Of a stretch of DNA of 39,633 bases, positions 25,851 through 35,880 are shown in pieces. The position numbers and the translations under genes are program-made. The number at the start of each line of letters is the position of its first letter. The stretch's first letter is position 1. Origin of the DNA: a virus; IMG/VR virus record IMGVR_UViG_3300010389_000042, positions 1-39,633 of that record; one strand, written 5' to 3'. The notes under the pieces were generated by a model that was not told where the DNA came from, did not search any database, and was given only the letters and a program-made list of their open reading frames with translations.

Positions 25851-28800
25851 CTAGGGTTGCTCAGAGCCGTAGCCCACTGCTTGATACTGGAAGTCTCGAT
25901 CTATCGCAGCGTTGGAGCTGTTGTAGAACGTGACCGTGAAACCAGTGCGGCTGCGGGATGTAACCCGATAATAGTCGCCCGAGTCAAGGTCGAATGCAGT
26001 GATGCCAATGTTCGGTGTTTGGTAAAACGCATTCGTGAACGTCACCGCGTTCGCGCCAGCGCCCGACGCGATCACTGCGCTGCTTTCAGTGCGGCTTTCA
26101 AACTGGATCGTGTAGCCCAGCTCATCAATCACTGGCGTCTGATCCGTGGCTTCAGAGGTTAGGTCGCACTTGAACTGGAATTGACGCCCGGTGTAGCGAC
26201 CAGATTCCATCGGCTGCCACGGTCCGAAATCAATGTCGGATTCCATTTGGATGTAGCTGCCGTCCTCCAGCAACAGGAAGTCGCCGTCTTCCAGCAGCAT
26301 CTCCTCGTCAGTGGTTGCTTGGTCACTGGTGCGGAAATACAGCTCAGCACTCGTCCCATCCGGGATGTCGCCGTCAAAATCGCTCCAGCGATCAAACAGG
26401 GCAGTCCGCTCATCAATGGCATCAGCTGGGTACAGACCACGGCTCAGAAGCCTGCGTTCGAAGACAACGCTGAACTTGCCGCCAAGGTCCAGCACGTTCT
26501 CGAAGTAGTAAGTGCCGCTAGCAAGGCGGTTGCCAACAAAGTCAAACGATGACAGGTCATCAACGTCAACGCCAATGGCGTCAATCGTCTGGTCACCGTC
26601 TAAAACCAGTCCGTCGTATTCCTCGCTGTAAAACACTCCGTCATACTGACCTTGATATGGCGGAACGTCTTGATCTTCCCGGACAACTTCAATATTAAAA
26701 CGCGGGATAGGGTTGGGCAGATCAATGACTGCGCTGTTTGCGTTGACGCTGTAGAGCTTCGTCTTTACGTCCCGAGCCTTTAGTAAATACTCGCCTTCTA
26801 GCAGCGGAACAACCGCATAGCTGGTCGTCGCTGAAACCCTGCGGATCTTGGTTGAGTTAGTCCAAGTACCAGTTCCATCAGTTTTGCGACTATGCCTGAT
26901 GACAACGACGTAGTTCAGCAGGTCATTGCCAATCACCGGGAATTCCCAGCGCAGAATTGCATTATCACCATTGGCTTGAATCGTGACGTTATCAATGTCT
27001 GGCGGCGGAACAACAACAGGCTTTGCCCCAGCTTCTTCGCTAGTAGGATCCTCCTCCACCACCGGAGCAGGAACGTTTTTGGTCTTTGAAACCCATTTCG
27101 ATCTCTTGTTAATAGGAGAGATTCCAACTGCTCTAACTTGGAAAACAAAAGTTCCGCCTGTTTTTAAGTTGTCAATTTCATAGTTTGTGTTGGTAGTTTC
27201 GTCATACCTCCAACGGCCTTTGCCGATTCTGTATCGGACTTCGTATCTGTTTGTGTAGCCAGAAGTTCCTCTGTCCCAAGATGCAAGAGCAGTAAAGCGA
27301 TAACCAGTACTGATTTTGAGTTGCCTAAACGTAACCCTTAAGTCTCTTGGTGTTGGTGGCTGCTCGTCAAATGTGGTGATGTCGTCAAACTCTAGATCGC
27401 CACCAGAGTCGGCAACGCTATAAATGCTGTCGTTGTGTTGAACGCCGGTAATGCTGTAAGTCCCATCACCGCCATCAGCAACAGACAAGCAGCGGAACTT
27501 CTGTTCAGTGACCGTTGAAGCACTGATTGACCACAATGATTCCGCCTGTGGTGCAGACGAAAATTCGCTGGATACGTTGATAACCTTTCCGGACGTTCCA
27601 GAAATCGTCCTGCTCTCAACTGATCCGTCTCTCAGCGTGCAGGTCAGCACATGATCCGTGCTACCAGCTGGCAGTGAAATAGTTTGATCAGTAGTGACTG
27701 CAGTTGTTGTCGCGCTTGCAATTCGACCCGCCAGCCTGGTGCCCTGGCGCATTTCGTCGGCAACAGCAAAAACCTGACCAGGCAAAACGACAGCGCCTTG
27801 CAAGCCAGCGGCAAACGCCACCACTTCGCCGTCAAGCTCTTCAGATGCAAGCATCCAACGCCCCAGGCGCTGCGCTTGATATTTCGACGTGCAGCCGATG
27901 CCAATAATTTCCTTGACCTGATAGCCGTATTTGCTAATCAGCGTGGCGTCTTCAATCACCACATAGTTTGGTTTGTAGAAGTTAGTCGGGTCGTTGTAGC
28001 GAACGCGGATGCTTGTGCTGCGGGTTTTCAGCGAGCTGCCTGAGTAGTTAAACGCGCCCTCAACAACGTTGCTATTGGTGTAAAGGTGAACCGGCGCTAC
28101 ATCGCTGCCGTCTAAGTTGCCGTGATCTGCCGTTGCCTGAATTGTATTGGCTTGCCAGAACAGCATCCCGCGAAACACACTGGCGAGATCCTGCAAAACA
28201 TTGAATGCATCAGCTTGATCGCCAATGACCGTGTTGCAGGCAAAGCGCGGTTCTAATGTGCCTTCTGGTGTTAGAACTTGTTGATTTGCGTATTGCGCCA
28301 GTGGGTACAGATCAACCCAGCTGATGTTTGACGCAGTGACAAAATCGCCCGCCCCATAGCGCGGGTTAATCACCATGTCGTAGAAGCAGCAGACCGGGCA
28401 AGTGGTCCAGGCTTGCTTCAGAGTGCCGTTAAACGAACCAATAAAATCAAGGCTGCCATCTGACCTGACTCTTGCGTTGGCTGGAACGGCAATAATTCGA
28501 CCCTTGATTTCATAAGCACGGGTTGGAAGGCTCGGAAACTGCCTAGTCGAAATTGACAGACCGGCTGTAACGCAATACGGATAAGAGCTTCTGACGTATT
28601 GACTTTCAATAAGCGACGTCCAAACAATCTGATTACCGCGCTTGTTTGATATTGCTGTTTTTTGTGAGATGTCCTCAAAGCTGGTGTATTTGACCTCAAA
28701 ATGGTTCTCTTTGAGATTCAGCTTTACAACCTTGATATTCCACGGACCAGTGCCGGTCAGGTTAATCCGTGGCGTTTTGATTTGATAGTTGCTGGTCGAA

Positions 28801-29303
28801 ACACCTGTGACAGTGCGGTCATAGACAAGGTTGTAGGCGCTGCCTTTGTTCTGAACATACACCCTGACTTGGATCGTGCCATCAAAAAGCTGCCCTTGCG
28901 CCAGCCCTTCCATCGCGGTTGAAAACAACCGTGGAATCGTGAACAGTAGCTCTACAAAATCAACTTCGGGATCAGTAACTTGACGGATGATCTGCCCGCT
29001 TCCATAGGAACGCGAACGAACTTCGCCAAAAGTGTCCAGAGTTTCAGAGTAGTTTTCGCCTATTTCTGTGTTGATGTCAGTGACTGTCGAACTTCTGCCG
29101 CCCATTTGCGACAGCCTTCCTTGCGTCCTGCCGCCAAGGTTAAATTCGTACTGAACATCATCCGTTGCAAAGTTATTGGTCCTTCCAGTCTTGAGTGGAG
29201 TTTCATCCAGGAAAACGCTTTCGCCTTGAACCGCGAGACCTTGGATCGGACCCTCGCAGAGCAGGTCAACGATCTTGATGACTGATTCGCTGTTAAGTGC
29301 CAT
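25851..29303 (-). CDS. Tail tip host-specificity protein, gpJ-like (1150 aa)
   Basis: The central tail fibre or tip protein of lambda-like tails, which contacts the host receptor. The N-terminal region (VIKIVDLLCEGPIQGLAVQG, then TTFDEQPPTPRDLRV further on) is homologous to the J family, followed by fibronectin-III-like modules near residues 640-830. The C-terminal part is beta-rich with a short duplicated phrase (LLEDGDFLLLEDG) and ends in a TNAFYQTPNIGITAF segment and a FQYQAVGYG end, reminiscent of H-type lectin tips. The gene is 1150 aa, close to lambda J (1132 aa). Confidence 0.9.
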   Translation of the reverse strand: MALNSESVIKIVDLLCEGPIQGLAVQGESVFLDETPLKTGRTNNFATDDVQYEFNLGGRTQGRLSQMGGRSSTVTDINTEIGENYSETLDTFGEVRSRSYGSGQIIRQVTDPEVDFVELLFTIPRLFSTAMEGLAQGQLFDGTIQVRVYVQNKGSAYNLVYDRTVTGVSTSNYQIKTPRINLTGTGPWNIKVVKLNLKENHFEVKYTSFEDISQKTAISNKRGNQIVWTSLIESQYVRSSYPYCVTAGLSISTRQFPSLPTRAYEIKGRIIAVPANARVRSDGSLDFIGSFNGTLKQAWTTCPVCCFYDMVINPRYGAGDFVTASNISWVDLYPLAQYANQQVLTPEGTLEPRFACNTVIGDQADAFNVLQDLASVFRGMLFWQANTIQATADHGNLDGSDVAPVHLYTNSNVVEGAFNYSGSSLKTRSTSIRVRYNDPTNFYKPNYVVIEDATLISKYGYQVKEIIGIGCTSKYQAQRLGRWMLASEELDGEVVAFAAGLQGAVVLPGQVFAVADEMRQGTRLAGRIASATTTAVTTDQTISLPAGSTDHVLTCTLRDGSVESRTISGTSGKVINVSSEFSSAPQAESLWSISASTVTEQKFRCLSVADGGDGTYSITGVQHNDSIYSVADSGGDLEFDDITTFDEQPPTPRDLRVTFRQLKISTGYRFTALASWDRGTSGYTNRYEVRYRIGKGRWRYDETTNTNYEIDNLKTGGTFVFQVRAVGISPINKRSKWVSKTKNVPAPVVEEDPTSEEAGAKPVVVPPPDIDNVTIQANGDNAILRWEFPVIGNDLLNYVVVIRHSRKTDGTGTWTNSTKIRRVSATTSYAVVPLLEGEYLLKARDVKTKLYSVNANSAVIDLPNPIPRFNIEVVREDQDVPPYQGQYDGVFYSEEYDGLVLDGDQTIDAIGVDVDDLSSFDFVGNRLASGTYYFENVLDLGGKFSVVFERRLLSRGLYPADAIDERTALFDRWSDFDGDIPDGTSAELYFRTSDQATTDEEMLLEDGDFLLLEDGSYIQMESDIDFGPWQPMESGRYTGRQFQFKCDLTSEATDQTPVIDELGYTIQFESRTESSAVIASGAGANAVTFTNAFYQTPNIGITAFDLDSGDYYRVTSRSRTGFTVTFYNSSNAAIDRDFQYQAVGYGSEQP

Positions 29304-29323
29304 CTCAGAATGCCTCGGTGGTG

Positions 29324-30556
29324 TTACTGCTTATCGCGGTCGTAACCGACAGACAGTATCTGAATTTCACAAGTGTTGCGGCATTTGAAGTCCTCAATCG
29401 TCACTCTAATTCGCAACGCAGTCACACCATCAGCTGGCGCGTAATTAGTCCGCTGAATCCAAATGTACTCCTGCCCTTCTCTTAGCTGAGCTTGGATGGT
29501 GGCGACAGATGAACCCAAGGCTGTTCCTGTTTCACGATCCTGCACTTGAACGCTGTAAGTGATTGCGCCATCTACGACTGACGTACCGGGACCTGCGACG
29601 AAATCATATAAACCTTTGCGTAAAGCTAGGACGACATCAGCGCCTGTTTTTGTTCGATCTATAGTAAAAGCATCTGGAATAGTTAATGCTGTATTTTTAA
29701 CCATTTTCAGCGTTGGCAAGTAGCCCCATTGCGGTCCCGAGTAGCGCAAAGTTCGCTGGGCTTCAACGCCTGACGTGGCAGTAAAAGTCGCAGCCTTAAG
29801 CTTCTCACCGCCAAGGCGTACTTCGCTGGTAGCAGTTGCAGTGTCCCTGCCTTTGGATGGCACTTTCAACGGATCAGATTCGTCCGTCACTTCGATGTTG
29901 GCGGATAGCAGGTGGCTGCCAACTAATGCCCTGCCGTAGACAACTGGGATTGTTGCTCCAACGCCGACGCTGTTGGCTGCGCCCGTGTACGCATAGGACT
30001 GAGCGCCATTACTGCCTCTGATGTCAGATTGGAAGCCATCAGTGCGCGTCGTACCAGCAAAGCGATTGCCACCGCCTGAACCAAAGTTGCCAAGGGTGGG
30101 CATACGAGCTTGAGGCGACAGCATTTCGGTGACGCCGCTCAAGATCAATGCACCTCCGATTGCGCCGATAGCAGTACCAACTCCGATAGCGCTTTTGGTT
30201 AGACCCAGCGTGCCAATCGCGGCGCTGCCAAACGGCACAAGCAGTGCCACTGCAACCAAACCAACGCCAATCAAGGTCCTTGTAAGACCGCTGCCGCTAC
30301 CAGCAACCACTGGCGTCAATACCAGATCATTGCTGCCCATTGGCAACTGAAGATCTGGATAATCCAGTGCAAAATCCGCCTGCACTAGCTGATAGCCGAT
30401 CCCATGCTCGTGGGCGTGGACTAATTCCTCTTGCAGCTTCGGATAATTAACGCAAAGCAGCTTGATCGCTTCGCCAGGTGTCCGCAAGTTGAAATAGGTG
30501 TGCTCAAAGCCGTAACGCTCACCTAGATCGCCCATCAGTCGGACAACCTGCTCCAT
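29324..30556 (-). CDS. Tail tip assembly protein, gpI-like with long C-terminal extension (410 aa)
   Basis: Start chosen at the ATG at 30556 (MEQVVRLMGDLGERYG); starts at 30586 and 30655 are open too but overlap the NlpC gene by 68 and 137 bp. The N-terminus matches lambda I, and two hydrophobic segments (about residues 65-125) match its membrane-like middle. The last 200 residues, including TIPVVYGRALVGSHLLSANI, extend past the usual ~220 aa of lambda I. It probably helps mount J on the tail tip. Confidence 0.85.
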   Translation of the reverse strand: MEQVVRLMGDLGERYGFEHTYFNLRTPGEAIKLLCVNYPKLQEELVHAHEHGIGYQLVQADFALDYPDLQLPMGSNDLVLTPVVAGSGSGLTRTLIGVGLVAVALLVPFGSAAIGTLGLTKSAIGVGTAIGAIGGALILSGVTEMLSPQARMPTLGNFGSGGGNRFAGTTRTDGFQSDIRGSNGAQSYAYTGAANSVGVGATIPVVYGRALVGSHLLSANIEVTDESDPLKVPSKGRDTATATSEVRLGGEKLKAATFTATSGVEAQRTLRYSGPQWGYLPTLKMVKNTALTIPDAFTIDRTKTGADVVLALRKGLYDFVAGPGTSVVDGAITYSVQVQDRETGTALGSSVATIQAQLREGQEYIWIQRTNYAPADGVTALRIRVTIEDFKCRNTCEIQILSVGYDRDKQ

Positions 30557-30920
30557 ACCGGAAAACTGCCGCGACCCTTCGAGCATAGTAGCTACGCAAA
30601 GGCTCCACAACACTGAGGGAGTCCTGCTGCTGATGCAAGATCCGGTCGTAATCAACCAGCACTGCAGCGTGCATTGGCGCTTGCGTATCGAGCCGCATGA
30701 TCAGCACATCGCCGGGCTGCCTGCGCTCATAAGCCACCTGGCAAAAACCGATCCGCTCCGCCTGCTCCAGGAAAATGCTTTGGCAGGTTTCAAGGTCGCT
30801 GGGACGTTCAAAATCAGGCAGTTTTACGCCCTGCAGACCAAAGAAGTCCCGTACCAGGGAAAAGCAATCGTTGACGCCGTACTGCCAGCGCCTACCGATC
30901 AGGGATTGATAGTTGACCAT
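30519..30920 (-). CDS. NlpC/P60 peptidase, C-terminal half of gpK (133 aa)
   Basis: A cysteine peptidase domain: C19 in VNDCFSL is the nucleophile, H84 in MHAAV the base and H96 the third polar residue. In lambda the NlpC and JAMM domains are in one protein, gpK; here they are two genes overlapping by 22 bp. It is expected to be in the tail tip, locally cleaving peptidoglycan or processing a tail component. Confidence 0.88.
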   Translation of the reverse strand: MVNYQSLIGRRWQYGVNDCFSLVRDFFGLQGVKLPDFERPSDLETCQSIFLEQAERIGFCQVAYERRQPGDVLIMRLDTQAPMHAAVLVDYDRILHQQQDSLSVVEPLRSYYARRVAAVFRYGAGCPTDGRSR

Positions 30921-31222
30921 TCATCCTCTGGCACTGCCCAAATATGCCAAGGAACGCCAAGGCATTTGCAGGCTTTTAGATCAGCTTCACTTGCGCCACC
31001 GCCCATTGGGTGCGAATGGACTACTGCCTCAATCGTGCCAGTCAATGCAGCCCGTGCATAATCCCGTGGGTGCAAGACAAAATCCTGCTCAGGATTCTCC
31101 GCAATGTTGCGGCAGTGCAGATAGCGACCAGAGACGACCAAGCCGCAGGCTTCGGCAGGCAATAGCTCTACGGCGTGGCGCTCGAACTCACACCTGAAGT
31201 CGGGCACCAGGGAATCCTCCAA
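30899..31222 (-). CDS. JAMM/Mov34 metalloprotease, N-terminal half of gpK (107 aa)
   Basis: A JAB1/MPN zinc metalloprotease fold: catalytic E24 after a helix, then the metal ligands H69 and H71 in VVHSHP and the S78/D81 pair in ASEAD. The spacing of H-x-H-x6-S-x2-D is that seen in phage K proteins. The gene overlaps the L gene by 35 bp and the NlpC gene by 22 bp. Probably needed for tail tip assembly. Confidence 0.9.
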   Translation of the reverse strand: MEDSLVPDFRCEFERHAVELLPAEACGLVVSGRYLHCRNIAENPEQDFVLHPRDYARAALTGTIEAVVHSHPMGGGASEADLKACKCLGVPWHIWAVPEDEWSTINP

Positions 31223-31889
31223 ACGGCAAATTACCCTTTGCGAACCTAAGGGCGCAGCTGCTGTAACGCTTGCCGCACTGATCGTTAGCTGCCGTGGTGC
31301 TGTTGTCGTTCACGTCAAAATATCGCTTGCCTCGATAGCCGCATTCACTGCCGCGATACTTCCAAGGGCAATGCTCAAGCACCTGACGGCGGGGAAGGGC
31401 AAGGTTTAACAGGTCCAATTTGCTGGTCAGCTCAAATTCAACCAGCTCTGGATTTTCTTGGGAAACGCGGTCGATGTACCAGATCTCGTCCTCGAACTTG
31501 GCGGTTGGGTCTGCTGTCGGATTGCCACCGCTGAAGTTGACAGCATCGAGAAACTTTTTGCAGGTGCGGATCCGCGTCACCTTTGCCTGCAACGGGTTAT
31601 AGAGAACCAGCAATGCGGAAATGGCGCTATTGGCGTTTGCAACACGCATTGTCGGGCGCGGCAAGGTGCCCTTAGTTGTCATCTCAAAGCCTTCAACCTC
31701 AATCGGTGTTGCGGCGTAGGTGAGGCCACCGAACACAATGTCCGCCGTCAGTTCATTCGTGCCAGCGTGATAGTAAAAAGTAGTATCAACGCCATTAACA
31801 GCGAGAGTCAGTTCCATCTGGAACAGCTCGATGATTGCCGATGGCTGAAGCTTGTAGAGCTGCTCTTGGATTGACTGAGGAACGGTCAT
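31188..31889 (-). CDS. Tail tip protein gpL-like, four-Cys [Fe-S] (233 aa)
   Basis: N-terminal part typical of the Phage_tail_L family (QLYKLQPSAIIELFQMEL). The C-terminus has C174, C183, C205 and C212 (EHCPW, SECGY, NDQCGK, SSCALRF), almost the same as the four cysteines known to bind an iron-sulfur cluster in lambda gpL. It makes part of the tail tip, next to M and K. ATGA overlap with M. Confidence 0.92.
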   Translation of the reverse strand: MTVPQSIQEQLYKLQPSAIIELFQMELTLAVNGVDTTFYYHAGTNELTADIVFGGLTYAATPIEVEGFEMTTKGTLPRPTMRVANANSAISALLVLYNPLQAKVTRIRTCKKFLDAVNFSGGNPTADPTAKFEDEIWYIDRVSQENPELVEFELTSKLDLLNLALPRRQVLEHCPWKYRGSECGYRGKRYFDVNDNSTTAANDQCGKRYSSCALRFAKGNLPFGGFPGARLQV

Positions 31890-32227
31890 GGCTCAAATAC
31901 CTGCCGAAATGTTGCTGTAACTGTCGAGATATTTGGATTGGTTAATTCCTTGGACCACTCGGAACACACCCATATGTATTCGGTCGTATCGTCCGGCGGA
32001 GTCCACTCAAACGTTTCAACGCCAGCCCTGGCATTGAGGAAGTTTTCAAGCGTATCTGCATCAGTCTCGCTTAGGTTTTCCCACGTCATATCCCACGTTT
32101 TAGGATTTTGGTTCAGTCCAAATGTTGTACGTTGCTCATACCCTGAACCGAATCGCGCTATGCGGACATTCGGTTTACTGCTTTTAGAGATGCCGTAAGT
32201 CGGGGCAATATCAGGGAGAGTAGCCAT
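31886..32227 (-). CDS. Minor tail protein gpM-like (113 aa)
   Basis: 113 aa of the lambda M family (Phage_min_tail), with an N-terminal FGSGYEQRTTFG segment and a TWDMTWENLSETDADTLENF segment and a VETFEWTPP strand, as usual for tail-tip M proteins. The start overlaps the tape measure stop by one base, and the stop overlaps L. It builds the tip together with L, K, I and J. Confidence 0.92.
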   Translation of the reverse strand: MATLPDIAPTYGISKSSKPNVRIARFGSGYEQRTTFGLNQNPKTWDMTWENLSETDADTLENFLNARAGVETFEWTPPDDTTEYIWVCSEWSKELTNPNISTVTATFRQVFEP

Positions 32228-35200
32228 TATGCGAGCAAGCCTCCTGGTCGTTGTTGATTGATCAGCTCAGCTCGGACAGCTGCGCCGATAGCTGCGCCCA
32301 AAGCCTTGGCCTGGCCGCCATCACCTTGAACACTACTGCCAGATGCATCAACATTAACCACAACATTCGAAACAGCAGTGCCGGATGTTGTGACTCCTAG
32401 TTTTCCGTCGGAACCTCGCTTCAGAGGAAGAATTGCCTCCGGGCCAGCTTCGCCCATCAGGCCAAAGCGACCGGTGCCGCCGTTGGCGTAAGCGAACATG
32501 GTGGGCTTGTCGACGATGCCGCCCATTGCGTAACGCTGGACGCCATGGCCGAACACGCCGCCTTTAGCAAACTGCATTCCGAGAGGCATTTTGCCAATGG
32601 GAATATCTTTGCCGACAGCCAGTGCGCCAGAGGCCCCGCCTCCAACCCCTTTAGCCGCGCCAGCACCAGGAAGCAATCCAACAATCGTGTTGAGGATTGC
32701 CATCTGGATCATCTTCGCGATGATCTGACCGGCCATGTCCAAGAAATAGTTGGAGATGTTCTTGAAGAAGCTGTACAAAGCTTCGCGAGTGGTCTGACTG
32801 CCGTCGATGACGCTGTTGAAAGAGTTACTGAAGGCTTCGCCGATTGTGTTAGCGGCTCCGCTGATCACATTCACAGGGTCAAGAAGATCAGTCAACTCCT
32901 GCTTGAGTTCAGCGATATTCGCCTTCATCTGCTGGAACGGAGTTGGGTCGATCTCCTGGCGTTTGAGATCGACCATCTCCTCGCGTTTGAATGGATCTAA
33001 ATCGGGATAAGAGTCCTTGAGGCGTACGCGCTCACGCTCAATTAGAAGGCGGTTGTACTCCTCCTCGTTAATCAAGCCAAGTTGATACTTGCGATCCTGG
33101 AGTTCAGCAGTAAACGTGCGCTCTTTCTTGGCGGCCTCTTCAGCCAGCTTGTTCTGGCGTTCTGCCTCTTTGTTTTGATCCTCTCGGTACTTAAGGAGGC
33201 CTTGTTCAAACTTGCTTAGCGCCTCTCTGAGGTCGTTTTCCCGCTTGACCGGATCCTCGGTCTCAAGGGCCGCCATGTACCTATCCAGCGCAAACTCGGC
33301 GCCAAGCTTTTCAAGCTCATTATTTTTGAAGATTGCAAGACGCACTCGATCTCTAAGGCCGAGCTCCGCTTGCAACATTGGCCGCTTACCTTTACCCCCG
33401 CTGTCGCTGCCCCCTCCAGTGGGATCTGGGAAATCGCTTGGGGTGACATCGTCAAAGGCCGACTTAAATTTGGACGGATCGAGCTTAAGAACGGTTTGAA
33501 GGTCTCTATACTCCAAGCCCAGTTTTTCTGAAAACTCAGTCGCCTGCTGCGCAAGAACAGTATTAAGTACAGGTACTTGATAGGCCAAAAATTTGGATTT
33601 TTGATCCGCCGTAAAGGCTGCAAATTCTTGCTCAATTTCTAGCTTGCGTTTTAGCGCAGCTTTCTGCTCTGCTTCGACAGTTTCCCTGGACTGTCCTGCG
33701 AGAGTTGCACCAGTTCCGCCTGCTTCAAGACGAGCTCGCAGAGCTGCAATAGACCTGGCTTTCTCAATCCGGTTGATTACGTAATTAACGCCAACGGTGA
33801 TTACGCCAATAGCAGCCAGACGTCTGAGGGTTGACAGCACGCCGCCAAGTTTCTGTTGAGCGACGATGCTTTCCTGGGTGGTTTTACCTAGGGCACCCTG
33901 AAGCAAAGTGAAGGTTGCCGATATAGGCCCTTGCATTGCAGTGAAGGCCTTAAGGACAAGATTGACCCCAGCAAACGCGGCGGCGAACTTAACAATGCCG
34001 GCTATCTTGTCCGTGTTGTCAAGTAGCAGCTTGAGGCCTTTGGCTACACGCTGAGCCAGAACTACGACTTGAGGAGCAATGTCCTTGATAAATTCGTTAA
34101 AGGCGTTCTGAAATGCGGCACCAACCGGACCCAACGCTTGGCCAATTTTTTCACGTAAAGCGTTGATCGTGATAGTCAAACGCGCGCCTGCTTCGGCGTT
34201 GCTATCGGAAATCTCCCGTGCTGTGTCTTGATAGGTATCGCCAAGCTTGACGATGAACTTCATCAGCTCGTCAAGGCCAACCGTGCCATCGCGCAGATTC
34301 TTCTGCAGCTCAGGCAGGGTCATCTTGTTGGCCTCAGCAAACATCGTCACTGCGCCAGGCAAGCGCTCACCCAACTGACCGCTCAGTTCTTCTGCGCTGA
34401 CCTTGCCTTTCGAGAAGACCTGGACCATTGCGGTGATAGCGCTTTGGACGTCCTGCGCGCCACCACCTGTTGCCTTAATAGCGGCCGTGACGTTGCGGAA
34501 CACCAGCGCCGCATCACCAACGTTGCCATTTGCGCCCTTAACCGCGGCAGTCAGGCGTGTCATGCCCTCAATCGCCGTCTGCTGAGGGACGTTGAATTGC
34601 TGTGTGACAGTGGCAGCTACAGACAATCCTTTTTCGTATTCCGCTTGCCCACCAGCGACGCCCCTCAAGGCGATCCGCATCTTTTCCAGCTGTGCTGCGT
34701 AATCAGCTGTACTGGACAGGGCCTCACGGATCATCGAGACCTGAGCACCCGCAGCTGCACCAGCAAAAGCACCAGGCACACCGCCTACAGCACCACCCAA
34801 GAGTGCGCCACCAGCGCCTTCTGGACCGCCAAAGATGCCGCCACTAAGAGCAGCGCCGGCCACCTGGGCGTAACCGCCAGCGCCCATGCGAGGTCTGGCT
34901 CTGCCACCGCCCCGCTGCAGGGCCATCATTTCGGAGACGCTCAAGGAAGGAAACAGATTGCCTGCACCCGAGCGACCTCCCCCAAGGGGGACGATTCCAG
35001 CTCTCGTCCCACCAGCGATCATCGCCCCTGTTACTGGGTCTCTGTAACCGCCGACTCCAGGAGCTAATGGCCCTTGAGTTCTGTAGTACTCCTGAATATC
35101 TGCAAGTTTCTTGGCGCGACGAATCGCGCCTTGCTCTTTACGGGCTAACTCGTCATATGCCGCAGAGGTTTGACCGAGAACTTCACTTAGCGCACGCTGT

Positions 35201-35880
35201 GTCGCAATCAGTTCGTTCTCAGCATTCCTCAGATCGTCGCTTCCGATCTCAAGGTGATCAATTTCAGCAGTCAGCTCGCTAATTCGCTGGCGCAGCCCCG
35301 CATATGTATCTGGAAGGCCAACCGCCATGGCTCGCGCAGGCATGGTGCGCCTTGCTGCTTCCGCCGCAGCGGCTACTTCTTGGCGCCCAGTGATAAAACC
35401 CTGGCGACGCTCGTAAGCGCGGATATTAGTAAGAAGTTCTAAGTATTCACGGCTGTCGACCGCAAGGCCGTTTAGTTCTTGACGCCTAGCCTGGATGGCA
35501 CTTGCGAATTGATCTGCCCCATAGCCAGGCACCTGAAATGATCCAAGGTTATTTTTTACCTTCGTTACCGCTCCATCGAGCTGGCCAAGTTCACCATTAA
35601 GTTTTTGAATGTCGCGAGTCAGCTTGTTATACGTGCCACTGTTGATTGTGGTTTGTGCCTGTAAACCCTTAAGCGCCTGAATCTGGCCGTTGATTAACTG
35701 CGTGCTTTTGCCGCCAGCCCTTGAAAATTCAAGGACCCCACGACGGAGCTCCTGGATGCCCTTGTCTGTTACACCGACTGTCTTCTCTAGCGCCCGAAAT
35801 TGCCCCTTCAGGCGCGAAAACGTCTCTTCGCCCTGAAGGCCGACCTTGATCTTTAGATCACTTACGGTCTTACTTGCCAT
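32227..35880 (-). CDS. Tape measure protein (1217 aa)
   Basis: The longest gene. The N-terminal quarter is helical and coiled (VSDLKIKVGLQGEETFSRLK). A conserved tape-measure domain (QQTAIEGMTRLTAAVKGANG, SAEELSGQLGERLPG) lies at about residues 420-560. It contains a hydrophobic segment (AGAALSGGIFGGPEGAGGAL) at about 340-370 and a Lys/Glu-rich coiled section (890-970). The C-terminus has the lambda H-type region (DSAT/KDIPIG-like, AKGGVFGHGVQRYAMGG). By the usual 0.15 nm per residue the tail would be about 180 nm long. It overlaps the GT frame by 11 bp. Confidence 0.93.
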   Translation of the reverse strand: MASKTVSDLKIKVGLQGEETFSRLKGQFRALEKTVGVTDKGIQELRRGVLEFSRAGGKSTQLINGQIQALKGLQAQTTINSGTYNKLTRDIQKLNGELGQLDGAVTKVKNNLGSFQVPGYGADQFASAIQARRQELNGLAVDSREYLELLTNIRAYERRQGFITGRQEVAAAAEAARRTMPARAMAVGLPDTYAGLRQRISELTAEIDHLEIGSDDLRNAENELIATQRALSEVLGQTSAAYDELARKEQGAIRRAKKLADIQEYYRTQGPLAPGVGGYRDPVTGAMIAGGTRAGIVPLGGGRSGAGNLFPSLSVSEMMALQRGGGRARPRMGAGGYAQVAGAALSGGIFGGPEGAGGALLGGAVGGVPGAFAGAAAGAQVSMIREALSSTADYAAQLEKMRIALRGVAGGQAEYEKGLSVAATVTQQFNVPQQTAIEGMTRLTAAVKGANGNVGDAALVFRNVTAAIKATGGGAQDVQSAITAMVQVFSKGKVSAEELSGQLGERLPGAVTMFAEANKMTLPELQKNLRDGTVGLDELMKFIVKLGDTYQDTAREISDSNAEAGARLTITINALREKIGQALGPVGAAFQNAFNEFIKDIAPQVVVLAQRVAKGLKLLLDNTDKIAGIVKFAAAFAGVNLVLKAFTAMQGPISATFTLLQGALGKTTQESIVAQQKLGGVLSTLRRLAAIGVITVGVNYVINRIEKARSIAALRARLEAGGTGATLAGQSRETVEAEQKAALKRKLEIEQEFAAFTADQKSKFLAYQVPVLNTVLAQQATEFSEKLGLEYRDLQTVLKLDPSKFKSAFDDVTPSDFPDPTGGGSDSGGKGKRPMLQAELGLRDRVRLAIFKNNELEKLGAEFALDRYMAALETEDPVKRENDLREALSKFEQGLLKYREDQNKEAERQNKLAEEAAKKERTFTAELQDRKYQLGLINEEEYNRLLIERERVRLKDSYPDLDPFKREEMVDLKRQEIDPTPFQQMKANIAELKQELTDLLDPVNVISGAANTIGEAFSNSFNSVIDGSQTTREALYSFFKNISNYFLDMAGQIIAKMIQMAILNTIVGLLPGAGAAKGVGGGASGALAVGKDIPIGKMPLGMQFAKGGVFGHGVQRYAMGGIVDKPTMFAYANGGTGRFGLMGEAGPEAILPLKRGSDGKLGVTTSGTAVSNVVVNVDASGSSVQGDGGQAKALGAAIGAAVRAELINQQRPGGLLA

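Noticed and set aside
34228-35067. 279-aa plus-strand frame
   Set aside because: Antisense to the tape measure gene; Arg/Cys/Ser-rich shadow composition.
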